The notes: generated by a model not told the origin, from the sequence alone. A stretch of DNA of 7,098 nt from an uncultured Aquincola sp. (GCA_937883885.1 CAKZXL010000680.1:1-7098); one strand, 5' to 3'; numbered from the stretch's first letter, positions 1-6,981 are shown. Numbers and translations: made by a program.

Positions 1-55
1 CGGCGCCGGCCAGGCCGGCGGCCAGCAAGGCCAGCGTGTGCAGGAGTGAGGTCAT
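1..55 (-). CDS. Possible N-terminus of an exported or membrane protein (partial)
   Basis: Reading the minus strand from an ATG at 55-53 gives an open frame to the window edge, beginning MTSLLHTLALLAAGLAGA. After a short polar start it is almost entirely Leu, Ala and Gly, which is what a signal peptide or first membrane helix looks like. It would lie 42 bases downstream of the lipoprotein gene on the same strand. The in-frame upstream stop is the lipoprotein's own TGA (100-98), and no other ATG, GTG or TTG lies between. The ribosome site is poor: a good GGAGGT (complement of 83-88) sits 27 bases from the ATG, too far to be used normally. Only 18 residues are visible, so the family cannot be named and the call is tentative. 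Confidence 0.45.
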   Translation of the reverse strand, partial: MTSLLHTLALLAAGLAGA

Positions 56-97
56 GCCACCGAGGTTAACTGCCCGGTGGCCACCTCCGCATCGAGG

Positions 98-712
98 TCA
101 GCTGCGCAGCGGCGCGGTGGGCGAGTACACCGGGGCGACGCTGGGCGTGGTGGCCGGTGCCTGCGAGCTGGGCGGCTGGGGCGAATACACCGGTGCCGGC
201 ACATTGGTGCGCGGCACGGTGCCGGCCGGCGCGCGGGTGACACGGGTCTTGCCGCCGCTGGTCACCAGGATCACCGGATCGCCGGCCTGCCAGTTCTCGT
301 TGCCCTTGGCCTGCACCACGGCGCGGCGCTCGCCGCTGGGCAGCTGCACCAGGATCTCGTAGGCGTCTTCCTTGGTGGCGGTGCGTTCCACCGCATTGCC
401 CACCACGGCGCCGGCCACCGCGCCCAGCACGCCGATGATGGCCGACTCGGTGCCGTGGCTGCGGCTGGCGCCCAGCGCACCGCCGACCAGGGCGCCGGTG
501 ACGCCGCCGCCACCGCTCTGGCTGCCGTCCACCGTCACCGGCCGCACCGAGAGCACGGTGGCGTCCTGCACGCTGGACAGGCGCTGTGCATCGCCGCGCT
601 GGACCATGTCGGGGCTGGTGGTGGAACAGGCGGCCAGCGTGGCGGCGATGCAGGCCGCCAGCAGCAGGCGGGCGGGCCCGGCCGGGCGGCGGGGGGCGGT
701 GTTGCGGTTCAT
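98..712 (-). CDS. Glycine-zipper outer-membrane lipoprotein (SlyB / 17-kDa antigen type)
   Basis: A 204-residue lipoprotein. The signal peptide has a basic start (two RR/R patches before residue 16), a hydrophobic core and a lipobox L26-A27-A28-C29, so C29 should be lipidated. The residue at +2 is Ser, which in the classical Lol rule favours outer-membrane sorting. Residues about 70-107 form a glycine zipper rich in GxxxG spacing (GALVGGALGA, then GAVAGAVVGNAVE), as in the SlyB / rickettsial 17-kDa antigen family. Residues about 118-152 (YEILVQLPSGERR to GDPVILV) match the small beta domain that follows the zipper in that family. The tail (165-204) is rich in Pro, Ser and Ala and repeats APVYSP at 173-178 and 193-198. 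The start at 712 is supported by GGAG (complement of 720-723) seven bases upstream. The frame stays open upstream of 712, but the lipobox position fixes this start. The likely role is envelope structure; the exact function is unknown. Confidence 0.88.
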   Translation of the reverse strand: MNRNTAPRRPAGPARLLLAACIAATLAACSTTSPDMVQRGDAQRLSSVQDATVLSVRPVTVDGSQSGGGGVTGALVGGALGASRSHGTESAIIGVLGAVAGAVVGNAVERTATKEDAYEILVQLPSGERRAVVQAKGNENWQAGDPVILVTSGGKTRVTRAPAGTVPRTNVPAPVYSPQPPSSQAPATTPSVAPVYSPTAPLRS

Positions 713-846
713 TCGAAGGCTCCGGAAGCGTCCTGTCACAACGTGTGGTGGGGTGCAGGAGTTGACCCGCGACCTTAGGCGCCGTTCGTGTCGGCCGCGT
801 AACGTTTTGTTGGTGGCAGCCCCCAAGGGCCGGCAGGCGGGTGAGC

Positions 847-1404
847 CTAAGTGTGCAGCCGGCTGGAGCGCGGCACGCTGGCCATCAGGAACTCCATCTG
901 GTCGGCCAGGATGCGGCGGCCGCGCAGGATCATGTCCTCGTGCAGGTTGGGCACGTAGGGCAGGTACATCAGCGTCATGCGGGCTTCTTCGGGCAGGCGG
1001 TTGCCCTTGCGGCCGTTGCAGGCCTTGCAGGCGGTGATGCAGTTCATCCAGCTGTCGGCGCCGCCGCGCGAGGTGGGCACGATGTGTTCGCGCGTCAGGT
1101 CGTCGATGTGGAAATGGCCGCCGCAGTAGGCGCACACCTGCCGGTCGCGCACGAACAGCTTCTGGTTGGACAAGGCCGGCGTCTGCCGCCAGGCGCGGCT
1201 GGGCACGGCGCCGCGCACGGCGATGATGGAATGCACGGTGATCACCGACTGCCGGCCGGTGGTGCGCTGGATGCCGCCACGCAGCACCTGCATCGGGTCG
1301 CCAAGCGTCCAGGCCACGCCGTCGCTGGCGTAGATCACGGCGGCGTCACGCGCGGTGATCCAGGCTTGCGGGCGTCCTGACACGTCGAGCTGCAACACGT
1401 CCAT
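847..1404 (-). CDS. HNH endonuclease family protein
   Basis: A 185-residue protein with a C-terminal HNH nuclease domain. Residues 91-94 (CAYC) and 126-129 (CKAC) form the usual pair of CxxC zinc knuckles. Between them lie E106-H107 in LTREHIVPTSRGG and N121 in WMNC, followed by N130 in CNGRKG. H107 is the expected metal- and water-activating His; many relatives have Asp-His where this one has Glu-His. The first ~75 residues resemble the N-terminal module of the widespread chromosomal HNH proteins that begin with a VLxLD-type strand. The ATG at 1404 has GGAAGG (complement of 1414-1419) nine bases upstream, a strong site. The gene is divergent from the serine protease and lies 134 bases upstream of the lipoprotein gene. 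No restriction, phage or toxin gene adjoins it, so a defence role is not supported. The substrate is unknown; sequence-nonspecific nicking or repair are possibilities only. Confidence 0.9.
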   Translation of the reverse strand: MDVLQLDVSGRPQAWITARDAAVIYASDGVAWTLGDPMQVLRGGIQRTTGRQSVITVHSIIAVRGAVPSRAWRQTPALSNQKLFVRDRQVCAYCGGHFHIDDLTREHIVPTSRGGADSWMNCITACKACNGRKGNRLPEEARMTLMYLPYVPNLHEDMILRGRRILADQMEFLMASVPRSSRLHT

Positions 1405-1499
1405 GGGTGCGAACCTTCCGAGGCACAGGATAGCGCGTCAACATGACACGACTCAACAAGGTGTTGAACTTCCCCACCCGGCTGCCGCCAGAATGGGGC
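1405..1499. promoter_or_regulatory. Divergent intergenic region between HNH gene and serine protease
   Basis: These 95 bases separate two divergent genes and should hold both promoters. They contain TCAACA at 1438-1443 and again at 1453-1458 (15 bases apart), and the inverted copy TGTTGA at 1462-1467. The last two form a perfect six-base inverted repeat around AGG. A TTGAAC at 1464-1469 resembles a -35 element, but I could not find a -10 at proper spacing on either strand. If the protease instead starts at its upstream ATG (1443), most of this repeat cluster would be coding. Confidence 0.4.
1453..1467. repeat. Inverted repeat TCAACA-AGG-TGTTGA, candidate operator
   Basis: Two perfect six-base arms (1453-1458 and 1462-1467) flank a three-base centre, and a third copy of the left arm occurs at 1438-1443. 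A short symmetric site with a repeated half-site in a divergent promoter region is typical of regulator binding. No regulator is identified, and the symmetry could be chance. Confidence 0.35.
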
Positions 1500-2885
1500 A
1501 TGCATCTCATCCAACGCGCCGCCCCGGCCGCGGCGTTGACGGTGCTGGCCCTGGCGGCCAGCGCCCAGCCGGGGCCCGCCGCCGCACCGCCTGCCAGCGC
1601 GCCGGTGCTTCCTTCTTCCATCGCGGCACCCGCGGTGCCCACCCCATCGGCCGGCGGCCAGCGGGTGTACGACAGCGCCCGTCAGCGGCTGGTGCAGGTG
1701 CGCACGCTGCTGCGCCAGCAGGACAGCCAGTCGTCGGTGGGCTCGGGCTTCCTGGTCAGCGAGCAGGGCCACTTCATCACCAACTACCACGTGGTCAGCA
1801 CCATGGCGCTGCAGCCGCAGCGCTACCGGCTGGTGTACAGCACCGACGACGGCCAGCGCGGCGTGCTGCAGCTGCTGGCGGTGGACGTGGTCAACGACCT
1901 GGCGCTGCTGAAGGCGGCCGACCCGGCGCCGCTGGCCGCACGCGGGGTGATGGCCTTTCGCCCGGCCGAGCAGCCGCTGGGCCGCGGCGAGCGCATCTTC
2001 TCGCTGGGCAATCCGCTGGACGTGGGCTTCGCGGTGGTGGAAGGCGCCTACAACGGCCTGGTGGAGCGCAGCTTCGTGCCCACCATCTTCTTCGGCGGCT
2101 CGCTCAGCTCGGGCATGAGCGGCGGGCCGGCGGTGGACGACCGCGGGCGCGTGATCGGCATCAACGTGGCATCGCGCCGCGACGGCGAGCAGGTGAGCTT
2201 TCTGGTGCCGGCGGCGCCCGCCCAGGCGCTGTTCGAGGCCCACCGCGGCGATGCGCCCGTGACCCAGCCGATGCAGGGCGAGATCGCGCGCCAGCTGCTG
2301 GCGCACCAGCAGAAGCTCACCGATGCCTTCATCGCGCTGCCCTGGCGCGAGGCGGGCCATGCGCGCTACACCATCCCGGTGCCGCAGGAGAACTTCATGC
2401 GCTGCTGGGGCGGCAGCACGCCGCCGGGCAGCCGCGGGCTGGAGTTCGAGCGCTCCGACTGCGCGATGGACAGCCGCATCTACATCGACGGCAGCCTGCA
2501 GACCGGCCACTTCAGCGTGCGGCACGAGGCCTACGACGGCCGCTCGCTGGGCGCGCTGCGTTTTGCCGAGCGCTACAGCAGCAGCTTCCAGAACGAAGGT
2601 TTCGGGCAGAAGACGCGCCAGCTCACCGCGCCCGCCTGCCGAGAGGCGGAGGTTAGGCAGGCGCCCGACGCGCTGCCGTTGCGCGCGGTGACCTGCCTGC
2701 GCGCCTACCGCAAGCTGCCGGGCCTGTACGACATGAGCGTGCTGGTGGCCACGCTGGACGGCAGCACCACCGGCGCGCAGGGCCGCTTCAACGCCCACGG
2801 CGTGAGCTGGGACAACGCCCTGCGCCTGGCCGACCATTACCTGAAGGGATTTGCATGGCAGCCGAAACAGCCCGCCTCGCGCTGA
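1500..2885 (+). CDS. Secreted trypsin-like serine protease with unassigned Cys-containing C-terminal domain
   Basis: A 461-residue exported protease. Residues 1-22 are a signal peptide ending ASA, with likely cleavage before Gln23, followed by a Pro/Ala-rich linker to about 50. The trypsin/HtrA-like fold spans about 70-240. The triad is visible as His97 (ITNYHVV), Asp133 (VVNDLALL) and Ser207 (GMSGGP), with the later strand GRVIGINVAS. Relatives usually have Asn before the catalytic Ser; here it is Met. No PDZ domain is evident. Residues about 245-461 form an unrecognised domain with four cysteines (302, 321, 380, 399), which could make two disulfides in the periplasm. I chose ATG 1500 because it gives a normal-length signal peptide and leaves room for a promoter. 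An in-frame ATG at 1443 would add 19 residues, and neither start has a good ribosome site. The last 31 bases overlap the FHA gene. Confidence 0.87.
   Translation: MHLIQRAAPAAALTVLALAASAQPGPAAAPPASAPVLPSSIAAPAVPTPSAGGQRVYDSARQRLVQVRTLLRQQDSQSSVGSGFLVSEQGHFITNYHVVSTMALQPQRYRLVYSTDDGQRGVLQLLAVDVVNDLALLKAADPAPLAARGVMAFRPAEQPLGRGERIFSLGNPLDVGFAVVEGAYNGLVERSFVPTIFFGGSLSSGMSGGPAVDDRGRVIGINVASRRDGEQVSFLVPAAPAQALFEAHRGDAPVTQPMQGEIARQLLAHQQKLTDAFIALPWREAGHARYTIPVPQENFMRCWGGSTPPGSRGLEFERSDCAMDSRIYIDGSLQTGHFSVRHEAYDGRSLGALRFAERYSSSFQNEGFGQKTRQLTAPACREAEVRQAPDALPLRAVTCLRAYRKLPGLYDMSVLVATLDGSTTGAQGRFNAHGVSWDNALRLADHYLKGFAWQPKQPASR
2843..2848 (+). promoter_or_regulatory. Ribosome binding site of the FHA gene, inside the protease gene
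   Basis: GAAGGG lies six bases before the ATG at 2855 and within the last codons of the protease. It fixes the FHA start and implies that translation of the two genes is linked. Confidence 0.75.
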
Positions 2886-3865
2886 TCGAGGTGTTCGACC
2901 GTGACGGCCGGCTGCCGCGGCAGTTCGACGTCATGGCCTGGCCGGTGCGCATCGGCCGCGGACTGGACTGCCACCTGGTGCTGGACGACCCGCACATCGC
3001 CGGCCACCACGCCACGCTGGAGCCCGACGAGCAAGGCGAGCTGCAGCTGACCGCCGGCCCGTCCATCAACGGCCTGCGCGTGGGCCGCCGCACGATGAAG
3101 GCCGGCCAGCGGCTGCCGCTGGAGCAGGCCGCCGGGCATGACTGGCAGCTGGGCCTGACCCGCCTGCGGTTGCGCCTGCCGGGCGAAACCCTGGCCGACG
3201 AACTGCCGCTGGGCGGCACCGCCGAGCGTCGCCGATCGCTGGCCACCGCCGGCTATGCGCTGGCGTTGTGGGCGCTGCTGCTGGGTGAGCACTGGGTGCA
3301 GCTGGACCCCGGCAGCAAGCCGTCGGACTGGCTGACCGCGGTGTTCGGCCCGCCGCTGGCGCTGCTGGTGTGGTCGGGGCTGTGGGCGGTGGTGGCCAAG
3401 CTGTTCCGCCACCGCTTCGAGTTCCCGGCGCACTGGGCGCTGGCGGTGCGCTTTGCGCTGCTGCTCACGGTGCTGGGCAGCGTGCTGCCGCAGGTGGCGG
3501 CGGCGCTGGGCTCGCCGCTGGTGTTCAGCCCGATCGAGCCGTTGATGGGCATCGTCAGCGTGGTGTGGCTGGCGCGGCATGCGGCGCTGGTGTTCCCGCA
3601 GCGGCGCAAGACGCTGGCGGCCATGGCGGTGGGCATGCTGGCGGCCGCCGGTGCGGTGGGCATGACGCTGCGCCACCAGAACGAGGCGCCGCTGGTCGGC
3701 CCGCTGTACATGAGCGTGCTGCCCCAGCCCGGCTGGCGCCTGTCGCGGCCCGAGACGCCCGAGCGCTTTCTGGAGCAGGTGAACGGCCTGCACGGCCGGC
3801 TGGACGCCCGGGCGCGGTCGGACGCCGACAACGAAGGGGACGACGAAGCCGCCGCGGAGGAGTGA
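2855..3865 (+). CDS. FHA-domain membrane protein with five predicted membrane segments
   Basis: A 336-residue protein. Residues about 8-108 form a forkhead-associated (FHA) domain: G34-R35 in RIGRG, H52 in IAGHHA, and N72-G73 in SINGLRVG. FHA domains bind phosphothreonine peptides. Here the usual Ser of the SxxH motif is Ala49, and the residue before the conserved Asn is Ile71, so phosphate binding may be weakened or lost. Hydrophobic segments lie at about 130-146, 162-182, 193-213, 228-247 and 253-271. Positive patches (ERRR before the first, KLFRHR after the second, PQRRK after the fourth) put the N-terminus inside and the ~65-residue C-terminus outside, by the positive-inside rule. The tail ends in an acidic stretch (322-336). 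The start overlaps the protease by 31 bases, so the pair is probably co-expressed. I know of no named function for this architecture. Confidence 0.87.
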   Translation: MAAETARLALIEVFDRDGRLPRQFDVMAWPVRIGRGLDCHLVLDDPHIAGHHATLEPDEQGELQLTAGPSINGLRVGRRTMKAGQRLPLEQAAGHDWQLGLTRLRLRLPGETLADELPLGGTAERRRSLATAGYALALWALLLGEHWVQLDPGSKPSDWLTAVFGPPLALLVWSGLWAVVAKLFRHRFEFPAHWALAVRFALLLTVLGSVLPQVAAALGSPLVFSPIEPLMGIVSVVWLARHAALVFPQRRKTLAAMAVGMLAAAGAVGMTLRHQNEAPLVGPLYMSVLPQPGWRLSRPETPERFLEQVNGLHGRLDARARSDADNEGDDEAAAEE

Positions 3866-3966
3866 GCGGGCTGCGGGTAAACCCCCATGAGAGGGAGAGC
3901 GATCCCGGGCACCGAGAAAAATTTATCGCCCCGGGGGCCCACAAAACGGTGGATGGCTGCAGAATA

Positions 3967-3978
3967 GAACGATCGTTC
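3967..3978. promoter_or_regulatory. Perfect palindrome GAACGATCGTTC, likely TetR operator
   Basis: A perfect 12-base palindrome sits 26 bases before the TetR start and is followed by a run of seven T. TetR-family proteins commonly bind such palindromes in their own promoters. A -10-like CAGAAT (3960-3965) abuts it, although no matching -35 is visible. This arrangement fits autoregulation. The AACG/CGTT core resembles operators I associate with TetR regulators of fatty-acid genes, but that resemblance is from memory and unverified. Confidence 0.6.
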
Positions 3979-4004
3979 GTTTTTTTCCGCCGCCAGGCCC
4001 ACCC

Positions 4005-4664
4005 ATGCAGTCCAACGCCGCCGCCGCCGTGCCGCCCGCCCACAAGGCGGGCCGCCAGCCCTTGCAGAAGGGGCAGCAAACCCGCGCCGCCATTCTCGAT
4101 GCGGCGTTGAGCCTGGCATCCAGCGCCGGCCTGGAAGGCTTGTCCATCGGCGTGCTGGCCGAGCTGATGCAGATGAGCAAGTCGGGCGTGTTCGCCCACT
4201 TCGGCTCGCGCGAAGAGCTGCAGATCTCCGTCATCCGCGAGTACCACGCCCGCTTTGAGGAAGAGGTCTTCTATCCCGCCATCCGCGAGCCGCGCGGCCT
4301 GCCGCGGCTGCGGGCGCTGTTCGAGCGATGGGTGCGCCGCGTGTCGGTGGAAGTGGATTCGGGCTGCATCTACATCAGCGGTGCGGTCGAGTTCGACGAC
4401 CGGCCCGGCCCCGTGCGCGACGCCCTGGCCGACATGGTGCGCGCCTGGCAAAGCGCACTCGACCGCGCCATCCGCCTGGCCATCGCCGAAGGCCATCTGC
4501 GTGCCGATACCGATGCGCTGCAGATGGTGTTCGAGGTACACGGCCTGATCCTGTCGTTGCACCACGACGCCCGTTTCCTGCGCATTCCCGGCGCCATCGA
4601 CCGGGCGCGCAATGCCTTCGAGCGCATCGTGCAGTACTACGCCCAGCCCGGCGCCTTGCCCTGA
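4005..4664 (+). CDS. TetR-family transcriptional regulator, probably of the adjoining fatty-acid operon
   Basis: A 219-residue TetR-type repressor. Residues about 22-72 are the DNA-binding domain: helix 1 TRAAILDAALSLAS, then GLEGLSIGVLAELM and the recognition helix region MSKSGVFAHFGSREEL (57-72), which matches the TetR signature well. Residues about 80-215 form the all-helical ligand-binding and dimerisation domain, with a D-S-G-C stretch at 118-121. A palindrome 26 bases upstream is the likely operator. The acyl-CoA dehydrogenase starts 81 bases downstream on the same strand, so an acyl-CoA or related ligand is a reasonable guess. In betaproteobacteria FadP is a TetR regulator with this role, but I cannot confirm that this is FadP. 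The ATG at 4005 has only a weak AGG-type ribosome site. The N-terminal ~20 residues are Ala/Pro-rich and probably disordered. Confidence 0.88.
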   Translation: MQSNAAAAVPPAHKAGRQPLQKGQQTRAAILDAALSLASSAGLEGLSIGVLAELMQMSKSGVFAHFGSREELQISVIREYHARFEEEVFYPAIREPRGLPRLRALFERWVRRVSVEVDSGCIYISGAVEFDDRPGPVRDALADMVRAWQSALDRAIRLAIAEGHLRADTDALQMVFEVHGLILSLHHDARFLRIPGAIDRARNAFERIVQYYAQPGALP

Positions 4665-4671
4665 ATTCCGG

Positions 4672-4693
4672 CGGCGCGCCACGGGGCGCGTCG
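4672..4693 (+). terminator. Possible weak terminator or attenuating hairpin after tetR
   Basis: Bases 4672-4680 can pair with 4685-4693 to make a nine-base stem with one G-U pair and a four-base loop (ACGG). It begins eight bases after the regulator's stop codon. The following TTGTTGT (4694-4700) is T-rich but interrupted by G, so termination is probably partial. It could separate regulator and operon expression, or protect the message end. Confidence 0.4.
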
Positions 4694-4745
4694 TTGTTGT
4701 CCCGTCTTTCGTTCAACCGTAGCCACCCGTCGAGGAGACCCGACC

Positions 4746-6536
4746 ATGCCCCAATACACGCCCCCGCTGCGCGACATGCAATTCGTGCTGCATGAGCTGC
4801 TCGACGCCACCGGCACGCTGAAGGCGCTGCCCAAGCACGCCGAGGTGGATGCGGACACCATCAATGCCGTGCTGGAAGAGGCCGGCAAGTTCGCCGCCCA
4901 GGTGCTTCTGCCGCTGAACCAAGTGGGCGACCGCGAAGGTTGCGTGCTGGACAAGACCACCCACGAGGTGAAGGCGCCCACCGGCTTCAAGGAAGCTTAC
5001 GCGGAGTACGTGGAAGGCGGCTGGGCCGCGCTGAGCTGCGACCCGGCCTACGGCGGCCAGGGCCTGCCGGTCACGCTCAACCAGTGCCTGTACGAGATGA
5101 TGAACTCGGCCAACCAGGCCTGGACCATGTACCCCGGCCTGTCGCACGGCGCCTATGAGGCGCTGCATGCCCACGGCTCGCCCGAGCTGCAGCAGCGCTA
5201 CCTGCCCAAGCTGACCAGCGGCGAATGGACCGGCACCATGTGCCTGACCGAGCCGCATTGCGGCACCGACCTGGGCCTGCTGCGCAGCAAGGCCGAGCCG
5301 CAGGCCGACGGCAGCTACAAGATCAGCGGCAACAAGATCTTCATCTCGGCCGGTGAACACGACCTGGCCGCCAACATCGTGCACCTGGTGCTGGCCCGCC
5401 TGCCCGACGCACCGGCCGGCAGCAAGGGCATCTCGCTGTTCGTGGTGCCCAAGTTCATCCCGAACGACGACGGCTCGCTGGGCGAGCGCAACCCCATCTT
5501 CTGCACCGGCCTGGAGCACAAGATGGGCATCCACGGCAATGCCACCGCGCAGATCACCATGGAAGGTGCGCGCGGCTGGATGGTGGGCCAGCCGCACAAG
5601 GGCCTGGCCGCGATGTTCGTGATGATGAACGCCGCCCGCCTGGGCGTGGGCAACCAGAGCCTGGGCCTGACCGAGATCGCCTACCAGAACGCCGTGGCCT
5701 ACGCCAAGGACCGGCTGCAGATGCGTGCGCTGTCCGGCCCCAAGGCGCCCGATCAGCCGGCCGACCCCATCATCGTGCATCCCGACGTGCGCAAGATGCT
5801 GCTGACCGCCCGCGCTTATGCCGAGGGCGGCCGCGCGATGGCCATGTACACCTCGCTGCAGCTGGACGTGGAACTGGCCAGCGACGACGAGGCCGAGCGC
5901 CAGGCCGCCGCCGACGAGGTGGCGCTGCTGACGCCCATCATCAAGGCCTTCATCACCGACAACGCCTGGATCGCCACCTCGCACTGCATGCAGGTGTACG
6001 GCGGCCACGGCTTCATCGCCGAATGGGGCATGGAGCAGTATGTGCGCGACTCGCGGATCAACATGATCTACGAGGGCACCAACACCATCCAGTCGCTCGA
6101 CCTGCTGGGCCGCAAGGTGTTGGCCGATGGCGGCAAGAAGCTCAAGGCTTTCGGCAGGAAGGTCGCCGCCTTCGTGGAAGAAGAAGGCGTGAACGAGGAC
6201 ATGCAGGAGTTCATCAACCCGCTGGCCGACCTGGGCGACAAGGTGACCAAGCTCACCACCGAGATCGGCATGAAGGCGATGCGCAACCCCGACGAGGTGG
6301 GCGCCGCCGCGGTGGACTACCTGCGCGTGACCGGCCACCTGGTGTTTGCGTACTTCTGGGCCCGCATGGCCAAGGTGGCGCTCGAGAAGAAGGACGCGGG
6401 CGACCCGTTCTACACCGCCAAGCTGCACACCGCGCGCTTTTACTTCGCCAAGCTGCTGCCCGAGACGGCAGGCTTGATCCGCAGCTGCCGCGCCGGCCTG
6501 GAGCCGCTGATGGCGATGGACGAAGCCCTGTTCTGA
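4746..6536 (+). CDS. Acyl-CoA dehydrogenase (~600-residue, C-terminally extended type)
   Basis: A 596-residue FAD enzyme that oxidises acyl-CoA to trans-2-enoyl-CoA, the first step of beta-oxidation. Residues 1-35 are the short N-terminal module of this subfamily, about 40-157 the helical N-domain, 160-275 the beta domain with the FAD/substrate signature [10 protein letters not shown] (166-175), and 285-455 the helical C-domain. QVYGGHGF (416-423) and IYEGTN (441-446) are clear, and E443 is the expected catalytic base. Residues about 465-596 are the extra C-terminal domain seen in large members, including DmdC-type methylthiopropanoyl-CoA dehydrogenases. In the signature, Cys172 replaces the more common small residue. 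GAGGAG (4732-4737) lies eight bases before the ATG. The DUF2147 gene begins 11 bases after the stop. The context favours fatty acyl-CoA over DMSP breakdown, but chain-length specificity cannot be read from the sequence. Confidence 0.95.
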   Translation: MPQYTPPLRDMQFVLHELLDATGTLKALPKHAEVDADTINAVLEEAGKFAAQVLLPLNQVGDREGCVLDKTTHEVKAPTGFKEAYAEYVEGGWAALSCDPAYGGQGLPVTLNQCLYEMMNSANQAWTMYPGLSHGAYEALHAHGSPELQQRYLPKLTSGEWTGTMCLTEPHCGTDLGLLRSKAEPQADGSYKISGNKIFISAGEHDLAANIVHLVLARLPDAPAGSKGISLFVVPKFIPNDDGSLGERNPIFCTGLEHKMGIHGNATAQITMEGARGWMVGQPHKGLAAMFVMMNAARLGVGNQSLGLTEIAYQNAVAYAKDRLQMRALSGPKAPDQPADPIIVHPDVRKMLLTARAYAEGGRAMAMYTSLQLDVELASDDEAERQAAADEVALLTPIIKAFITDNAWIATSHCMQVYGGHGFIAEWGMEQYVRDSRINMIYEGTNTIQSLDLLGRKVLADGGKKLKAFGRKVAAFVEEEGVNEDMQEFINPLADLGDKVTKLTTEIGMKAMRNPDEVGAAAVDYLRVTGHLVFAYFWARMAKVALEKKDAGDPFYTAKLHTARFYFAKLLPETAGLIRSCRAGLEPLMAMDEALF

Positions 6537-6547
6537 GGAGACCAACG

Positions 6548-6979
6548 ATGAAGCGATTTGCCATTGCCGCGCTGCTGTGCGCGGCCGGCGCCGCCTGGGC
6601 CCAGTCCACGCCCGCCGGACTGTGGAAGACCATCGACGACGAGACCAAGCAGGAGAAGTCGCTGGTGCGCATCACCGAAGCCGGTGGCGTGTACAGCGGC
6701 AAGGTGGAAAAGGGCCTGCAGCCCGACGCCAAGGAAACCACCTGCAGCAAGTGCAGCGACGAGCGCAAGGACCAGCCCATCGTCGGCATGACCATCATCA
6801 AGGGCGTCAAGCCCAAGGCCGACGACAAGGACATCTTCGAAGGCGGCGAGATCCTCGACCCCACCAAGGGCGAGACCTACCGCCTGCGCCTGCGCATGCT
6901 CGATGGCGGCAAGAAGCTGGAAGTGCGCGGCTACCTCGGCCCGTTCTACCGCAACCAACAATGGATCCGAGTGGAGTGA
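6548..6979 (+). CDS. Exported DUF2147-family protein
   Basis: A 143-residue small protein. Residues 1-18 are a Sec signal peptide (MKR, hydrophobic core, AWA), with likely cleavage before Gln19. The mature part begins [12 protein letters not shown] and ends [20 protein letters not shown], the pattern of the DUF2147 family, small beta-rich periplasmic proteins of unknown function. It carries a CSKC motif (C66, C69), a CxxC pair that could form a disulfide or bind metal. GAGGAG (6535-6540), overlapping the acyl-CoA dehydrogenase stop codon, lies seven bases before the ATG at 6548. Its stop is two bases before the next gene, so it is embedded in the beta-oxidation operon. A periplasmic role linked to fatty-acid or lipid handling is plausible by context only. 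Confidence 0.9.
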   Translation: MKRFAIAALLCAAGAAWAQSTPAGLWKTIDDETKQEKSLVRITEAGGVYSGKVEKGLQPDAKETTCSKCSDERKDQPIVGMTIIKGVKPKADDKDIFEGGEILDPTKGETYRLRLRMLDGGKKLEVRGYLGPFYRNQQWIRVE

Positions 6980-6981
6980 CC

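Noticed and set aside
77..778. Plus-strand open frame over the lipoprotein gene
   Set aside because: The product is repetitive Ala/Gly/Arg/His sequence without motifs. The minus strand gives a lipobox and a family-consistent glycine zipper.
817..832. Six-base hairpin downstream of the HNH gene as a terminator
   Set aside because: The stem is short with one wobble pair, and no T-tract follows on the minus strand.
713..1135. Extension of the lipoprotein frame upstream to 1135
   Set aside because: The extended part overlaps the HNH gene in another frame. The signal peptide and ribosome site support a start at 712.
847..1404. HNH protein as part of a restriction or anti-phage system
   Set aside because: No methyltransferase, helicase, toxin or phage gene adjoins it, and its N-terminal module resembles common chromosomal HNH proteins.
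1335..2837. Long minus-strand open frame (500 codons) opposite the protease
   Set aside because: Its product is rich in Ala, Arg, His, Gln and Gly with no recognisable fold, which is typical of antisense frames in GC-rich genes. The plus-strand protein has a complete catalytic triad.
3904..3935. CCCGGGC...GCCCCGGG as a terminator for the FHA gene
   Set aside because: The pairing needs a bulge and a 17-base loop, and is followed by GGCCC rather than a T-tract.
4709..4714. TCGTTC half-site upstream of the acyl-CoA dehydrogenase as a second TetR operator
   Set aside because: Only half of the palindrome is present; the other arm matches at one of six bases, which is expected by chance.
4713..6545. 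Long minus-strand open frame (610 codons) opposite acyl-CoA dehydrogenase
   Set aside because: The plus strand encodes a full-length, motif-complete enzyme. The antisense product is low-complexity and fits codon-position GC bias.
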